DNA from: Nonomuraea endophytica
GTDB taxonomy: Bacteria > Actinomycetota > Actinomycetes > Streptosporangiales > Streptosporangiaceae
Direction: 5' to 3'
DNA: 64,000 nt
NCBI RefSeq assembly: GCF_014203235.1
Contig: NZ_JACHIN010000002.1
Span: forward strand, 779,123-843,122
Under the pieces are notes generated by a model. It was given only the letters and a program-made list of their open reading frames with translations, was not told the origin of the DNA and ran no database searches. The translations under genes were made by a program, and so were the position numbers. This document shows, piece after piece, positions 26,996-37,451 of the stretch; position 1 is the first letter of the stretch; each line of letters starts with the position of its first letter.

Positions 26996-28030
26996 ATGGA
27001 AGGCATGAGGAAGCTCTGGTTGATCGTCCTGCTCGCGCTGGCCGGGTGTTCCACCGGCGGCGCGGTGACGCCCGCGGCCAACGTGCCCGCCGCCCCGCCG
27101 CCCGGTGAGCCACGGGTGGTGGCCTCCGGCCTGAGCGTGCCGTGGGGCATCGCGTTCCTGCCCGGCGGGGACGCCCTGGTCACCGAGCGCGACAGCGCAA
27201 GGCTGCTCCGGGTGACGGCGCAGGGCAAGGTCACCGAGGTGGCGAAGATCTCCGAGGCCAGTCCGGGCGGCGAGGGCGGCCTGATGGGCGTCGCGGTCAA
27301 GGACGACTTCGTCTTCCTCTACTACACCGCTGCCGAGGACAACAGGATCGTCCGCTACCGCCTGAGCGGTGACACGATCGCCGAGCCGAAGGTCCTGGTC
27401 GACGGCATCCCCAAGGCCGGCATCCACAACGGCGGCCGGCTCGCGTTCGGCCCCGACGGCTTCCTCTACGCCTCGACCGGCGAGGCGGGCGAGCGCCCCC
27501 TGGCCCAGGACCCGGACTCGCTGGGCGGCAAGATCCTGCGCATGGGCGTGGACGGCGACGCCCGGATCTACACGCTCGGCCACCGCAACGTCCAGGGCAT
27601 GGCCTGGGACGAGAAGGGCCGCATGTACGCGTCCGAGTTCGGCGCCAGCTCCTTCGACGAGGTCAACCAGATCGTCGAGGGCCGCAACTACGGCTGGCCG
27701 CAGGAGGAGGGCCAGGGCGAGGACGCCGCGTTCGCCGACCCGATCGTCACCTGGGGCACCGGCGAGGCGTCACCGTCCGGCATGGCCTACGCGGCGGGCT
27801 CGCTGTGGGTGGGCGCGCTGCGCGGCGCCCGGCTGTGGCAGGTCCCGCTGGACGCCGAGGGCCGGCCGGGCAAGCCGGTCGCGCACTTCGAGGACACCTA
27901 CGGCCGGCTGCGCGCGGTCGCCGTGGCCCCCGACGGCACGCTGTGGGTGGGCACGAGCAACAAGGACGGCAGGGGCTCGCCCGCCCAGGACGACGACAGG
28001 ATCCTCGCCGTCACTCCACGTCGTTCCTAG
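26996..28030 (+). CDS. PQQ-dependent sugar dehydrogenase-like lipoprotein (GSDH family)
   Basis: A protein of 344 residues. The N-terminus MRKLWLIVLLALAGC is a lipoprotein signal with lipidation Cys at residue 18. The mature part is a six-bladed beta-propeller of the glucose/sorbosone dehydrogenase family: LSVPWGIAFLPGGDALVTERD, GGEGGLMGVAV, HNGGRLAFGPDGFLYASTGEAG, LGHRNVQGMAWD, and EFGASSFDEVNQI. Members oxidise aldoses or act as orphan propellers; PQQ use is inferred from the family. The first ATG (26996) has GGGGGT five bases upstream. It overlaps the VanW gene tail to tail by 20 bases. Confidence 0.88.
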   Translation: MEGMRKLWLIVLLALAGCSTGGAVTPAANVPAAPPPGEPRVVASGLSVPWGIAFLPGGDALVTERDSARLLRVTAQGKVTEVAKISEASPGGEGGLMGVAVKDDFVFLYYTAAEDNRIVRYRLSGDTIAEPKVLVDGIPKAGIHNGGRLAFGPDGFLYASTGEAGERPLAQDPDSLGGKILRMGVDGDARIYTLGHRNVQGMAWDEKGRMYASEFGASSFDEVNQIVEGRNYGWPQEEGQGEDAAFADPIVTWGTGEASPSGMAYAAGSLWVGALRGARLWQVPLDAEGRPGKPVAHFEDTYGRLRAVAVAPDGTLWVGTSNKDGRGSPAQDDDRILAVTPRRS

Positions 28031-29981
28031 CGGCGCAGGTGACCTGGGCCTGCGGGCGGTACTCGGTGGTCACCTTCTTGTCCCGCTTGACTTCCTTGCC
28101 GTTGTCGTAGAAGACGCGGGTGACGTCTACGGTGAAACCCTGCTGGCCGACGGTCGGCAGGCAACCGGCCTCGCTGCTGCTCTGGCGGCGGAACGGGGTG
28201 ACTTCGCGGCGGTCGGAGACGACGGCCTCGACCTTGTCGTAGCGCCTGGTGCTCCACAGCGTGACCGTGACCGAGGTGGGTGAGTAAGCGGTCTTGATCA
28301 GCACGCCGTACTGGGAGTTGTTGACCCAGGTGAAGTCGCGGCGCGGGTAGAGGACGGCCACGTCGCGGCCCTCGGGGTAGCGGGGGGCGTGGTAGTCCAT
28401 GGGCGTGTGCTCGCCGTTCTCGAAGCCGCCGAGGAAGACCGCGTTGTAGAGCGTGGTGGCGAACTGCGAGCCGCCGCCGCCCACGACGTTGACCATCCGG
28501 CCGCCGACGACCTGCGGGGCTTCGAGGTAGCCGGCCTCCGTGGTCGGCTGGCCCATGGCCTCGTTGAAGGAGAAGGTCTTGCGCGGCAGCACCATCGTGC
28601 CGTCGAGCTGCTGGGCCATCTTCTGGATGTTGGACGCGCGCGCCTGGCAGCAGTCGAACAACGTGGTGAACGTCGCGACGCTCTCCTTGATCCCGAGCCC
28701 GCTCACCTCCGAGGTGCTGAGCTGCGGCTTGACCGCGCCGAGCGAGACCGCCAGCGTACGGCTGCCGCCCCGCGCCAGCACGCGGTTCAGGTCCTCGGCC
28801 AGCTTGCCGGCGTCCACTCCCCTGCCCTGGCGGGCCGGGACGAGCACGGGCCGGTTGTCGATGATCTGATACGTGGCGTCCGCCGGCCGCTGGGCCAGGT
28901 CGACCAGCTTGCCCTCGATGGGCTCCAGCGCCTTCTCCGCGTCGAACTCCGGCTTCAGCGCGCCCTTGCCGTCGGCGACGAAGGTGAGGTGGGCGGCGAT
29001 GGCGGCGGGGCTGAGCTCGGCCTGCTTGCCGTCCTTGGTCAGGGTGACCGGGGCGGCGACCGCCCGCTTGGCGTCGGCGACGGCCCGCCGTACCGACTCC
29101 TCGGTGGTGTCGGGCTTGGCCGGGACCATGTTGAGCGCGACGTCGCCCTGGGAGCGCAGGAACGCGGTGCTGATGGCGCGCACGGCGGCGTCGCGGTCGA
29201 GGAGCAGTCCGTCCTGCGGCAGTACGGCGCGCGGACGCAGGCCGGAGAAGACGACGCGGCCCTCCTTGGGCGCCTTGTCCACGGATTCCGCGAGGCCCTC
29301 GACGGTCCTGGCGAGCTGGGCGGCGTCGATGGAGATCTTGGGCTGGAGGTCGGTGGTGCCGGTCATGGCCCGCCAGACCTCGGCGGGGGTGGGGAAGCCG
29401 CTGGGGGCCTCGCCGATGGTGGCGACCACGTCGAGTTCGAGTCCGGCCTCGTCGGGCTGGATGCTCTCCTCGCGCCCGCCCATGCTGACGGTGACGGGCC
29501 GGTCGAGCCGGGCGGCGAGCTCGGCGCGGAGCTTGTCGGCGGCCTGGGTGACGGTCAGCCCGCCGATGTCGATGCCGGCGACGCGGGTGCCGCGCAGCAC
29601 CGAGCCGGACATGACGACCGCGGGCACGAGGTAGGCCAGCAGGCCCAGGACCACGAGAACGAGCAGGAGCGTGGGCAGGATACGGCGGCGCTGCGGCTCG
29701 GGGTCGTAACTGGGCGGGCGGGGCGGCGGCTCGGCGGGCCGGAAGGACGCGGGCGGCTGGGGCTCCTGCATCGGCCAGGGCGTGGGCGGCGGGGCCACGG
29801 GCGGCAGTCCGCCGCCGGCGGCCGGCTCCGGCTTGGGTTCGGGCTGGCCGGTGGCGCCAAAGATGTCCCGTGAGACGCCAGGCGGCAGTCCCTCGACCTT
29901 CGGTGGCTTCTTGCCGGGCATGGGCAAGGGCACCGAGGCGAACGGGTCGGTCGGTGAATCGATCGGTCCGGCGCGCCGCAC
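28011..29981 (-). CDS. VanW-family protein with peptidoglycan-binding-like domains
   Basis: A membrane-anchored extracellular protein of 656 residues. A Pro-rich cytoplasmic N-terminus (about 1-95) precedes one membrane segment (RRILPTLLLVLVVLGLLAYLVPAVVM). Two copies of a ~110-residue peptidoglycan-binding-like domain follow (the first opens with GSVLRGTRVAGIDIGGLTVTQA). The VanW domain is C-terminal (TFTTLFDCCQARASNIQKMAQQLDGTMVLPRKTFSFNEAMG; GGGGSQFATTLYNAVF). VanW has no proven activity but occurs in vancomycin-resistance clusters; here it stands alone. The GTG at 29981 has GGAGGAG eight bases upstream and is far better than the frame's first codon at 30032. Confidence 0.88.
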   Translation of the reverse strand: MRRAGPIDSPTDPFASVPLPMPGKKPPKVEGLPPGVSRDIFGATGQPEPKPEPAAGGGLPPVAPPPTPWPMQEPQPPASFRPAEPPPRPPSYDPEPQRRRILPTLLLVLVVLGLLAYLVPAVVMSGSVLRGTRVAGIDIGGLTVTQAADKLRAELAARLDRPVTVSMGGREESIQPDEAGLELDVVATIGEAPSGFPTPAEVWRAMTGTTDLQPKISIDAAQLARTVEGLAESVDKAPKEGRVVFSGLRPRAVLPQDGLLLDRDAAVRAISTAFLRSQGDVALNMVPAKPDTTEESVRRAVADAKRAVAAPVTLTKDGKQAELSPAAIAAHLTFVADGKGALKPEFDAEKALEPIEGKLVDLAQRPADATYQIIDNRPVLVPARQGRGVDAGKLAEDLNRVLARGGSRTLAVSLGAVKPQLSTSEVSGLGIKESVATFTTLFDCCQARASNIQKMAQQLDGTMVLPRKTFSFNEAMGQPTTEAGYLEAPQVVGGRMVNVVGGGGSQFATTLYNAVFLGGFENGEHTPMDYHAPRYPEGRDVAVLYPRRDFTWVNNSQYGVLIKTAYSPTSVTVTLWSTRRYDKVEAVVSDRREVTPFRRQSSSEAGCLPTVGQQGFTVDVTRVFYDNGKEVKRDKKVTTEYRPQAQVTCAARNDVE

Positions 29982-30071
29982 GCCTCTATCTCCTCCTGCT
30001 CCGCAGCCTCTCCTCAGGCAACAGTAAGGCACGGGTATCCCGGTATGTCACGGGAAATGGGTTATCTCGGG

Positions 30072-30722
30072 TCAACCAATCCAGCGGTAGCGGTGTTCTG
30101 GGCGGCCCGCGGTGCCGTACCTCGGACGGAGTTCCGCTTTGCCCACCGCGCACAGGTGCTCCAGGTACCTGCGGGCCGACACCCGCGACAGGCCCGCCAG
30201 CGCGGCCGCCTCGGCGGCCGACAGGTCCCCGGCCACGGCGCGCAGCGTGTCGGCTACCAGCTCGCACGTGGCCGACGACAGGCCCTTGGGCAGCGGCGTC
30301 TTGAGCGCGCCGAACAGCCGGTCGACCTCGTCCTGGCCGACCTCGGGGCCGAGCGCGGTCAGCCGCTTCCTGCTCGCGGCGTACTGGCTCAGGCGGTCGG
30401 TCAGCGCGGCGGCGGTGAACGGCTTGATCAGGTAGTTGACCGCGCCGCTGCGCATCGCCTCCCTGACCGTGGGCAGGTCGCGGGCGGCGCTGATCATGAG
30501 CACGTCCACGTCGTTCAGCGCCTTGAGCACGTCGAGGCCGGACAGGTCGGGGAGATAGATGTCGAGCAGCACCAGGTCGGGGCGGAAGCGGCGGACGGCC
30601 TCCAGCGCGTCGTTGCCGGTGTGGGCCGCGGCCACGACCTCGAAGCCCGGTATCCGCGCGACGTAGCCGCTGTGGATCCTGGCCACCATGAAGTCGTCGT
30701 CGACGACCAGCACCTTGATCAT
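30072..30722 (-). CDS. Response regulator, CitB/DctR type
   Basis: A protein of 216 residues. The N-terminal receiver has the acidic pocket DDD (residues 8-10), phosphorylated Asp D54 (LVLLDIYLP), and KPF. The C-terminal ~80 residues form a winged helix (LSAAEAAALAGLSRVSARRYLEHLCAVGKAELRPRYG) as in CitB/DcuR regulators. It partners the sensor kinase, whose stop codon overlaps its start (ATGA), and very probably activates the divergent tctCBA genes. Confidence 0.92.
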   Translation of the reverse strand: MIKVLVVDDDFMVARIHSGYVARIPGFEVVAAAHTGNDALEAVRRFRPDLVLLDIYLPDLSGLDVLKALNDVDVLMISAARDLPTVREAMRSGAVNYLIKPFTAAALTDRLSQYAASRKRLTALGPEVGQDEVDRLFGALKTPLPKGLSSATCELVADTLRAVAGDLSAAEAAALAGLSRVSARRYLEHLCAVGKAELRPRYGTAGRPEHRYRWIG

Positions 30723-32278
30723 GGCAGCAGCGCGGTGAAGACCGCTCCTCCCTCGTTGCGTACGTTCACCCAGCCACCCCTCCGCAAACACGCCTGCCTG
30801 GTCAGCGCCAGCCCGAGCCCGCGCTGACCGGCGCGCGCGGCCTTGGTGGTGAAGCCCTCCCTGAAGACCTCCTCGACCAGGCCGGGGGTGATGCCCGGGC
30901 CGGAGTCGCCGACGCGCACGTGCAGGCCGTCTGCGTCCGCCCGCACCGAAACCTCGATCGTGCCGGGGGCGCCGTCGAGCGCGTCGATGGCGTTGGCCAC
31001 CAGGTTGCCCACGACCAGGACGGCGTCCTGCGGGTCGCCGAGCACGCCCTCGGGCACGTCGGAGTCCTCGGCCAGCTCCAGCGTCGCGCCGCGCTCGGCC
31101 GCCTCGGCCGACTTGGCCAGCAGCAGGGCGGCAAGGGTGGGGTCCTGGACGCGTTCGCGCATGCCGATGGCGTAGGTGCTGCGGGTGGATCTGGTGATGA
31201 AGGAGATCGCCGCCTCCTGCTCGCCCAGATCCAGCAGGCCGACCACGGTGTGCATGCGGTTGGCGAACTCGTGGGCCTGCGCCCGGAGGGCCTCGGTGGC
31301 GCTGCTGGCGTCGTCCAGGTCGCGGGCCAGCCGTACCAGCTCGGTCCTGTCGCGCAGGGTGACCACCCAGCCGCGGTGCTGGCCGCGCACCGAGACGGGG
31401 GTGCGGTTGAGCACCAGCACCCGGTCGCCGTGCAGGACGATGCGGTCCTCGCCCGGGTCGGCGCCGCCGAGCACGTCGCGCATGCGGTCGGAGACCGGCA
31501 TCGCGGTAAGGTCCTCGCCGACCTCGCCGAGCAGTTCGCGGGCGGCGTCGTTGACGAGCGTGACGCGGCCGGTGAGGTCGAGGGCGAGCACGCCCTCCTT
31601 CACGCCGTGCAGCACACCCTCGCGCTGCTCCAGCAGCGCGGCGATCTCGCGCGGCTCCAGGCCGAAGGTCTGCCTGCGCACACGCGCGGTGATCAGGGCC
31701 GCCGCGGCGGAACCGGCGAACAGCACGGCCAGCGCCGTCCACAGCAGCGGCGGCAGGGTGTCGAACAGCTGCTCGCTGACCGTGGCCTCCAGCACGCCGA
31801 CCGAGGTCAGGCCGATCACGGTGCCGTATTCGTCGAAGACCGGCGCCTTGCCCCTGACGGTGGTGCCGATGGTGCCGGTCTCGGTGCCGACCCAGGTGCG
31901 GCCGGTCTCGATGACGCCGCTGCCGTCGGTGGACAGCTTCCGGCCGATCAGGGTGGCGTTGGGGTGCGCGTAGCGGGTCTGGTCGCGGTTGGCGATCACG
32001 ACGTAGTCGGCGCCGGTGGCCTGCTGGACGCTGACGGCGAGCGGCTGCAGCACCTTTTCCGGATTTTTCGCGTTAAAGGCCTCGCGGACCTGCGGCATGC
32101 CCGCCACCGACTGGGCGATGGCCAGGGCGCGCTGCTGGTAGCGCGAGTTCAGCTGGGTACGCGTGTGCCCGGCCCACACGACGGCCGTACCCCCGACGGC
32201 GAGCAACACGATCACCATCTGGAGCACGAACAGCTGGGTGCCGAGCGAGGCGTTTGTGACCCTCCTCACGCGCTTCAT
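30719..32278 (-). CDS. Sensor histidine kinase, CitA/DcuS type
   Basis: A membrane sensor of 519 residues. Segment 1 is at about 15-37, the extracellular sensor domain at 38-170 (RYAHPNATLIGRKLSTDG is typical of CitA/DcuS citrate and dicarboxylate sensors), segment 2 at 175-198, and a cytoplasmic PAS domain at 215-325. The phosphorylated His is H336 in AQAHEFANRMHTVVGLL. The ATPase domain closes the protein (NLVANAIDAL; GDSGPGI). With the response regulator it probably senses tricarboxylates carried by TctABC. Confidence 0.93.
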   Translation of the reverse strand: MKRVRRVTNASLGTQLFVLQMVIVLLAVGGTAVVWAGHTRTQLNSRYQQRALAIAQSVAGMPQVREAFNAKNPEKVLQPLAVSVQQATGADYVVIANRDQTRYAHPNATLIGRKLSTDGSGVIETGRTWVGTETGTIGTTVRGKAPVFDEYGTVIGLTSVGVLEATVSEQLFDTLPPLLWTALAVLFAGSAAAALITARVRRQTFGLEPREIAALLEQREGVLHGVKEGVLALDLTGRVTLVNDAARELLGEVGEDLTAMPVSDRMRDVLGGADPGEDRIVLHGDRVLVLNRTPVSVRGQHRGWVVTLRDRTELVRLARDLDDASSATEALRAQAHEFANRMHTVVGLLDLGEQEAAISFITRSTRSTYAIGMRERVQDPTLAALLLAKSAEAAERGATLELAEDSDVPEGVLGDPQDAVLVVGNLVANAIDALDGAPGTIEVSVRADADGLHVRVGDSGPGITPGLVEEVFREGFTTKAARAGQRGLGLALTRQACLRRGGWVNVRNEGGAVFTALLP

Positions 32279-32357
32279 GGAAACAGGCCCAGGTCACGGG
32301 CGGGTAGCGACCAATACGAACAAAAAGACGGCAAGTGCGAAAAGACTCGACCGGACG

Positions 32358-32402
32358 GGGTTCTCGGCTCACCATCGCAGTTCACCGAACGTGAGAACCC
32401 CC
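32358..32402 (+). promoter_or_regulatory. Leader hairpin upstream of tctC
   Basis: GGGGTTCTC (32358-32366) and GAGAACCCC (32394-32402) are 9-bp perfect arms, with GTTC-ACC-GAAC nested inside. It lies just before the GGAG of tctC, in the 136-base divergent region of the sensor and transport genes. It could be a regulator site or leader fold. Confidence 0.35.
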
Positions 32403-32414
32403 CTTGGAGTGATC

Positions 32415-33389
32415 ATGCGCTTGCGCATATTCGCCGCGGTCGCGGCCCTTTCCGTGGCCACGCTGTCGGCCTGCGGCAACAGCGGCGGCACGAGCGCCTC
32501 CGGCAGCGGCACGCTGAAGATCATGGCGCCCGCCAACGCCGGCGGCGGCTGGGACCAGACCTCGCGCACCGCCGAGCAGGCGATCAAGCAGGCCGACCCC
32601 TCACGCAAGGTCGAGGTCTACAACGTGCCCGGCGCCGGCGGCACCATCGGCCTGGCCCAGTTGGCCGGCGAGAAGGGCAACGGCAGCCTGCTCATGACGA
32701 TGGGCCTGGTCATGGTCGGCGCCATCGAGCAGAACAAGTCCAAGGTCACGCTGTCGGACACCACGCCGATCGCCAAGCTGACCGAGGAGTACGAGATCAT
32801 CGTCGTGCCCGCCGAGTCCAAGCTCAAGACCGTCGCCGACCTGGTCGCGGCGTGGAAGGCCGACCCGAAGACCGTCTCCATCGCGGGCGGCTCGGCCGGC
32901 GGCACCGACCACATCCTGGCCGGGCTCATGGCCAAGGCCGCGGGCGTCGACCCCAAGCAGATCAACTACGTCGCCAACTCCGGCGGCGGCGAGGCGCTCA
33001 ACCTCCTGCTGGGCAACAAGGCCACGATCGGCATCTCGGGCGTCGGCGAGTTCGCCGAGCAGGTGAAGGCCGGCAAGCTGCGCGCCCTGGCCGTCAGCTC
33101 CCCGCAGCGCCTGCCCGACCTCGACGCGCCCACGATCAAGGAGGGCGGCCTGGACGTCGAGATCGCCAACTGGCGCGGCATGGTCGCCCCCGGCGGCCTG
33201 TCCGACGCCGACAAGAAGGCGCTGACCGACCTGGTCACCAAGATGCACGCCTCGCAGGCGTGGAAGGACGCGGTCGCCAAGAACGGCTGGATCGACTCCT
33301 TCCAGACCGGCGACCAGTTCGCCACGTACCTCAACTCCGAGCAGACCCGGGTCAAGTCCATCATCGCCGAGATGGGGCTCGTCTCCTGA
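32415..33389 (+). CDS. tctC: Tripartite tricarboxylate transporter substrate-binding protein
   Basis: A lipoprotein of 324 residues that captures citrate or a related acid outside the membrane and delivers it to TctAB. The lipobox ends at C20 (VATLSAC). The mature domain is of the TctC/Bug fold ([24 protein letters not shown] start, [27 protein letters not shown]). GGAG lies six bases before the ATG. It is the first gene of tctCBA; its stop overlaps the tctB start by one base. Confidence 0.93.
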   Translation: MRLRIFAAVAALSVATLSACGNSGGTSASGSGTLKIMAPANAGGGWDQTSRTAEQAIKQADPSRKVEVYNVPGAGGTIGLAQLAGEKGNGSLLMTMGLVMVGAIEQNKSKVTLSDTTPIAKLTEEYEIIVVPAESKLKTVADLVAAWKADPKTVSIAGGSAGGTDHILAGLMAKAAGVDPKQINYVANSGGGEALNLLLGNKATIGISGVGEFAEQVKAGKLRALAVSSPQRLPDLDAPTIKEGGLDVEIANWRGMVAPGGLSDADKKALTDLVTKMHASQAWKDAVAKNGWIDSFQTGDQFATYLNSEQTRVKSIIAEMGLVS

Positions 33390-33895
33390 TGGAGCCCACG
33401 CAGAGCAAGAAGCGGGGCTGGTGGCGACCCGAACTCGGGTTGGCGCTGGCCCTGCTGGCCGTCGGCGTCTACGTGATCGCCGGCACCCTGAACGTGGAGG
33501 CGGCGACCTCCGTCGTCGGCCTGGGGCCGAGGTTCTTCCCCATGCTGGTCGGCGGCGCCATCACCGTCGTGGGCGTCTTCTACGTGATCGACGTCGTGCG
33601 CGGCGGCCGCGGCGACCCCGAGGAGAGCGAGGACATCGACGCCGACGCCCCCGCCGACCTCAAACAGGTCGGCCTCGTCGGCGGCGTCTTCCTCGCCTTC
33701 ACCGCGCTGCTCGACACGCTCGGCTGGGTCATCGCCGGCAGCCTGCTGTTCTTCGGCCTGTCACTGGCACTCGGCGCCGAGCACCGCGTCCGCGCGGCGG
33801 TCATCGCCGTGGTCCTGGGCCTCGGCACCTACCTCGCCTTCGTCAAGGGCCTCGGCGTGAACCTGCCCGCCGGCCTCCTGGAAGGGGTGATCTGA
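33389..33895 (+). CDS. tctB: Tripartite tricarboxylate transporter small membrane subunit
   Basis: A membrane protein of 168 residues with four hydrophobic segments ([83 protein letters not shown]) and the family's GPRFFP motif after the first. It forms the membrane complex with TctA. The start is coupled to tctC by TGATG, and tctA begins 3 bases after its stop. Confidence 0.9.
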   Translation: MEPTQSKKRGWWRPELGLALALLAVGVYVIAGTLNVEAATSVVGLGPRFFPMLVGGAITVVGVFYVIDVVRGGRGDPEESEDIDADAPADLKQVGLVGGVFLAFTALLDTLGWVIAGSLLFFGLSLALGAEHRVRAAVIAVVLGLGTYLAFVKGLGVNLPAGLLEGVI

Positions 33896-33898
33896 GCC

Positions 33899-35422
<1,524 letters not shown>

Positions 35423-35443
35423 GAATGCTGATACAGGGCATCA

Positions 35444-35503
35444 CCCAGGTGGTTCCTGGGGAAAGACGTTGCGGCCCCGCCGACCTTGTCCACCGGCGGG
35501 GCC
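35444..35503 (+). terminator. Double hairpin after tctA
   Basis: CCCAGG-TGGTT-CCTGGG (35444-35460) is followed by a stronger stem GGCCCCGCCG (35473-35482) with CGGCGGGGCC (35494-35503). They begin 21 bases after the tctA stop and should end the tctCBA transcript. Confidence 0.6.
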
Positions 35504-35845
35504 ACAAACACGGTCTTCCCCATCAGCGCGCTCCGCGCGTGGTGATTCCAGGCGCGTCTCCAGCCGACCTGAACCCCTGAAGGTCGCCCTTCCGATCGAC
35601 CGTTCCTAAGGTCCCACCCGTCGCCCAGCTAAGTGGTCGGCCAGTTGGAGCCCACCCTGGTTCAGAGGCGCTCCGCTTCGCTTCGCGCGTACTTCCAGTC
35701 GGGCTGGCGCCCGACCCCGCGCCGGTCCTCGCTACGCTCGGGCGTTCTGATCGTGCGCGCCTACGGCGCGGGCTTGCGCGCACGTAAGCAGGCGCGAGGC
35801 CCATCGGTCTCCACGCCGAAGCGGCGGAGCATCGGCGCGCTTTCA
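35504..35845. other. Intergenic region with no recognisable gene
   Basis: 342 bases between the tctA terminator and the toxin gene. They hold short CG-rich runs (cgctccgcttcgcttcgcgcg; ctcgctacgctcgggcg) but no domain, tRNA or promoter that I recognise. Base use differs from the flanking tct genes, consistent with a join between backbone and accessory DNA. Confidence 0.5.
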
Positions 35846-36163
35846 TCAGAGGGCCAAGGCCCGTGCCAAGCCCTTGCCGACTTCACTCATGGTTGCCAGG
35901 CTGAGCGCACCCATGTCGCGCTGGATCTCGTCACGGAACATGGGGCTCAGATCATCGCAGATGACGAACCCCGCCAGCGGGTCATTGGGGCCGAGAGGAA
36001 TCCACGACGGAAGGTCTCTTCGCGTGGTCGTGATCCGGGCGACGATGACGTCATCGATAGCCTTGTTGCGAGCGTTATTGGACACCACCAGCCATGGCTT
36101 GCGGCCTTGCCCGAGATCGGCTTCGTAGACGCGTCCACGTAGAGGGATGATCAAGTCGCTCAC
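35846..36163 (-). CDS. MazF/PemK-type toxin (putative mRNA endoribonuclease)
   Basis: A protein of 105 residues, the usual size. The MazF-like beta-barrel is recognisable: LRGRVYEADLGQGRKPWLVVSNNARN at the start, VIVARITTTRRDLPSWIPLG in the middle, then GFVICDDLSPMFRDEI and a C-terminal helix MSEVGKGLARAL. Such toxins cut RNA at short motifs; the site is unknown here. The start overlaps the antitoxin stop by 4 bases (ATGA), so it is second in a type II toxin-antitoxin pair. Confidence 0.85.
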   Translation of the reverse strand: MSDLIIPLRGRVYEADLGQGRKPWLVVSNNARNKAIDDVIVARITTTRRDLPSWIPLGPNDPLAGFVICDDLSPMFRDEIQRDMGALSLATMSEVGKGLARALAL

Positions 36164-36453
36164 TGGCCACGGTCCCGCCTGCGGTTGCGCATAGCAGCGC
36201 GGTAATCCAGATCTTCCTCGCTCATGTCATCCGCCCAAGCCGTGTAGCCGGTAATGGCAACCTTCTCCTCTACGGCAGCGCGTCCCGCTGCGAGCAGTGC
36301 GGATAGCAGTGCGGCCTCCGAGGCTTCCTCGGCGAGCTCCCGATCGGAGAGCCTGCTCAGCGTCGCACGGTAGGCGTCACTGTCCCGTAGGTGGGACAAG
36401 AACTTGGTGTCTTCTGCATCCAGGGGTACGGTCTGGCGCTTCACGCTCATCAT
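36160..36453 (-). CDS. Antitoxin of the MazF-type pair
   Basis: A small protein of 97 residues, mostly helical and charged, with an acidic C-terminal half (WADDMSEEDLDYRAAMRNRRRDRGQ) that could wrap the toxin, and an N-terminal part (MSVKRQTVPLDAEDTKFLSHLRDS) that may bind DNA. The family is not clear from motifs; the call rests on position and size. A perfect TATAAT lies 8 bases upstream of the ATG. ATG 36450 is an alternative start. Confidence 0.75.
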   Translation of the reverse strand: MMSVKRQTVPLDAEDTKFLSHLRDSDAYRATLSRLSDRELAEEASEAALLSALLAAGRAAVEEKVAITGYTAWADDMSEEDLDYRAAMRNRRRDRGQ

Positions 36454-36460
36454 GCATCAG

Positions 36461-36466
36461 ATTATA
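36461..36466 (-). promoter_or_regulatory. -10 box of the toxin-antitoxin pair
   Basis: TATAAT on the minus strand is an exact consensus -10, rare in this GC-rich sequence. The antitoxin ATG begins 8 bases after it, so the transcript is probably leaderless. Flanking ATCA/TGAT half-sites suggest an autoregulatory operator over the box. Confidence 0.55.
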
Positions 36467-36539
36467 CATTTGATTCTGCCGCAGATGTTGCACCACTGGA
36501 TCGATCGCGCACGGTTCGCATGGTTCCCGCAGGCCCCAC

Positions 36540-36939
36540 ATCACGCCGTGCACCCGCGTGATACGCGGGAGGCGAGGCTCGTGGTGCAGGGCGCCGGGTC
36601 GGGGATGCCGGTCTCGCCGGCGGTGAAGATCGTGGCGTTCCGTGGACTACAGGAGGCCGCGGCCTGCCGCATGCTGGCCACACTCCCCGGCGTCATCGTG
36701 ATCGACAATGTGTCCGACCAGGCCGGCCTGGTCGGGGTGACCCTTCAACTGCCCACCTCCGGCGGCCGGATCCAGCTCGTCATCGACCGGCAGAGCGGTG
36801 ACCTGCTCGCGGTCCAGCACGTCGGGGCCCATACCGGGACTGAGGCCAGGCGTGCCGTGGTCGGCCTCGATCATCAAGCAGGTCGGCTGGGGCGCCACCC
36901 GCCCGGTGCCGCCGCCCGGCTGCAAGGGCACCTACTGAG
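36540..36939 (+). pseudogene. Remnant of a CU044_5270-family gene (C-terminal part, frameshifted)
   Basis: One frame reads AVKIVAFRGLQEAAACRMLATLPGV...DQAGLVGVTLQLPTSGGRIQLVIDRQSGDLLAVQHVG, like the C-terminal region of CU044_5270 proteins (anti-sigma-like membrane proteins of actinomycetes). Near 36845-36870 the frame must change to continue as IIKQVGWGATRPVPPPGCKGTY and stop at 36939. No N-terminal membrane part precedes it. So the gene has lost its 5' half and carries a frameshift. The family assignment is from memory of its C-terminal pattern. Confidence 0.5.
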
Positions 36940-37150
36940 GACCCGCTCAGAGACTGTCGCCAAGGACTCAAGTGCCGGTCTAAAGCGGGGCCGCTCCTGA
37001 GTGCGCTGACCCAGGCGGCCAACCGCAAGCAGCGCGGCTCTCGGAGCGGTCGCGCTGCTCGGCACGCAGCGCTCAGGCCACGGCGCGCGGGTCGGTGCGT
37101 GTGGGGGGGCCGGGGTGCGCGAGGCCGTGATGCGGGGGCTCGGGGGCTCG

Positions 37151-37225
37151 GGTCCGAAGGGCGCGGGTCCGAAGGGCGCGGGTCCGAAGGGCGCGGGTCC
37201 GAAGGGCGCGGGTCCGAGGCGCGGG
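37151..37225. repeat. 15-bp tandem repeat (4 exact copies plus a partial)
   Basis: GGTCCGAAGGGCGCG repeats exactly at 37151, 37166, 37181 and 37196, with a degenerate fifth copy. The unit is a multiple of three, but no convincing coding frame runs through it. It lies in a non-coding stretch between the pseudogene and an MFS gene. Confidence 0.9.
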
Positions 37226-37269
37226 CCCGGGAGGCGCGTGGTGCGGGTCGGGTCGGGGTGGGTGAGGGG

Positions 37270-37388
37270 TTGGAGTGGGTGAGGGGTTGGAGTGGGTGAG
37301 GGGTTGGAGTGGATGAGGGGTTGGAGTGGATGAGGGGTTGGAGTGGATGAGGGGTTGGAGTGGATGAGGGGTTGGAGTGGATGAGGGG
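37270..37388. repeat. 17-bp tandem repeat (7 copies)
   Basis: TTGGAGTGG(G/A)TGAGGGG repeats seven times without a gap from 37270 to 37388, with the G/A difference separating the first two units from the last five. A 17-bp unit is not a multiple of three. It lies just downstream of the MFS gene stop (37452, minus strand), so it is in that gene's 3' region. Confidence 0.92.
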
Positions 37389-37451
37389 TTGGTCGGGCAT
37401 GGGAGAGCCGGGCGCCTGGGGTGGGCGTCCGGCTCTGGCATTGAAAGGGGG

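Noticed and set aside
30920..33895. 991-codon plus-strand frame crossing the kinase gene and tct genes
   Set aside because: It is antisense to the kinase and out of frame in tctC; only its last 168 codons (33389 on) are a real gene, tctB.
35504..37000. Prophage or integrative element
   Set aside because: No integrase, att-like direct repeats, tRNA or phage genes; only a toxin-antitoxin pair and debris.
37151..37388. CRISPR array
   Set aside because: Units are 15 and 17 bp with no spacers between them and no cas genes nearby; these are simple tandem repeats.
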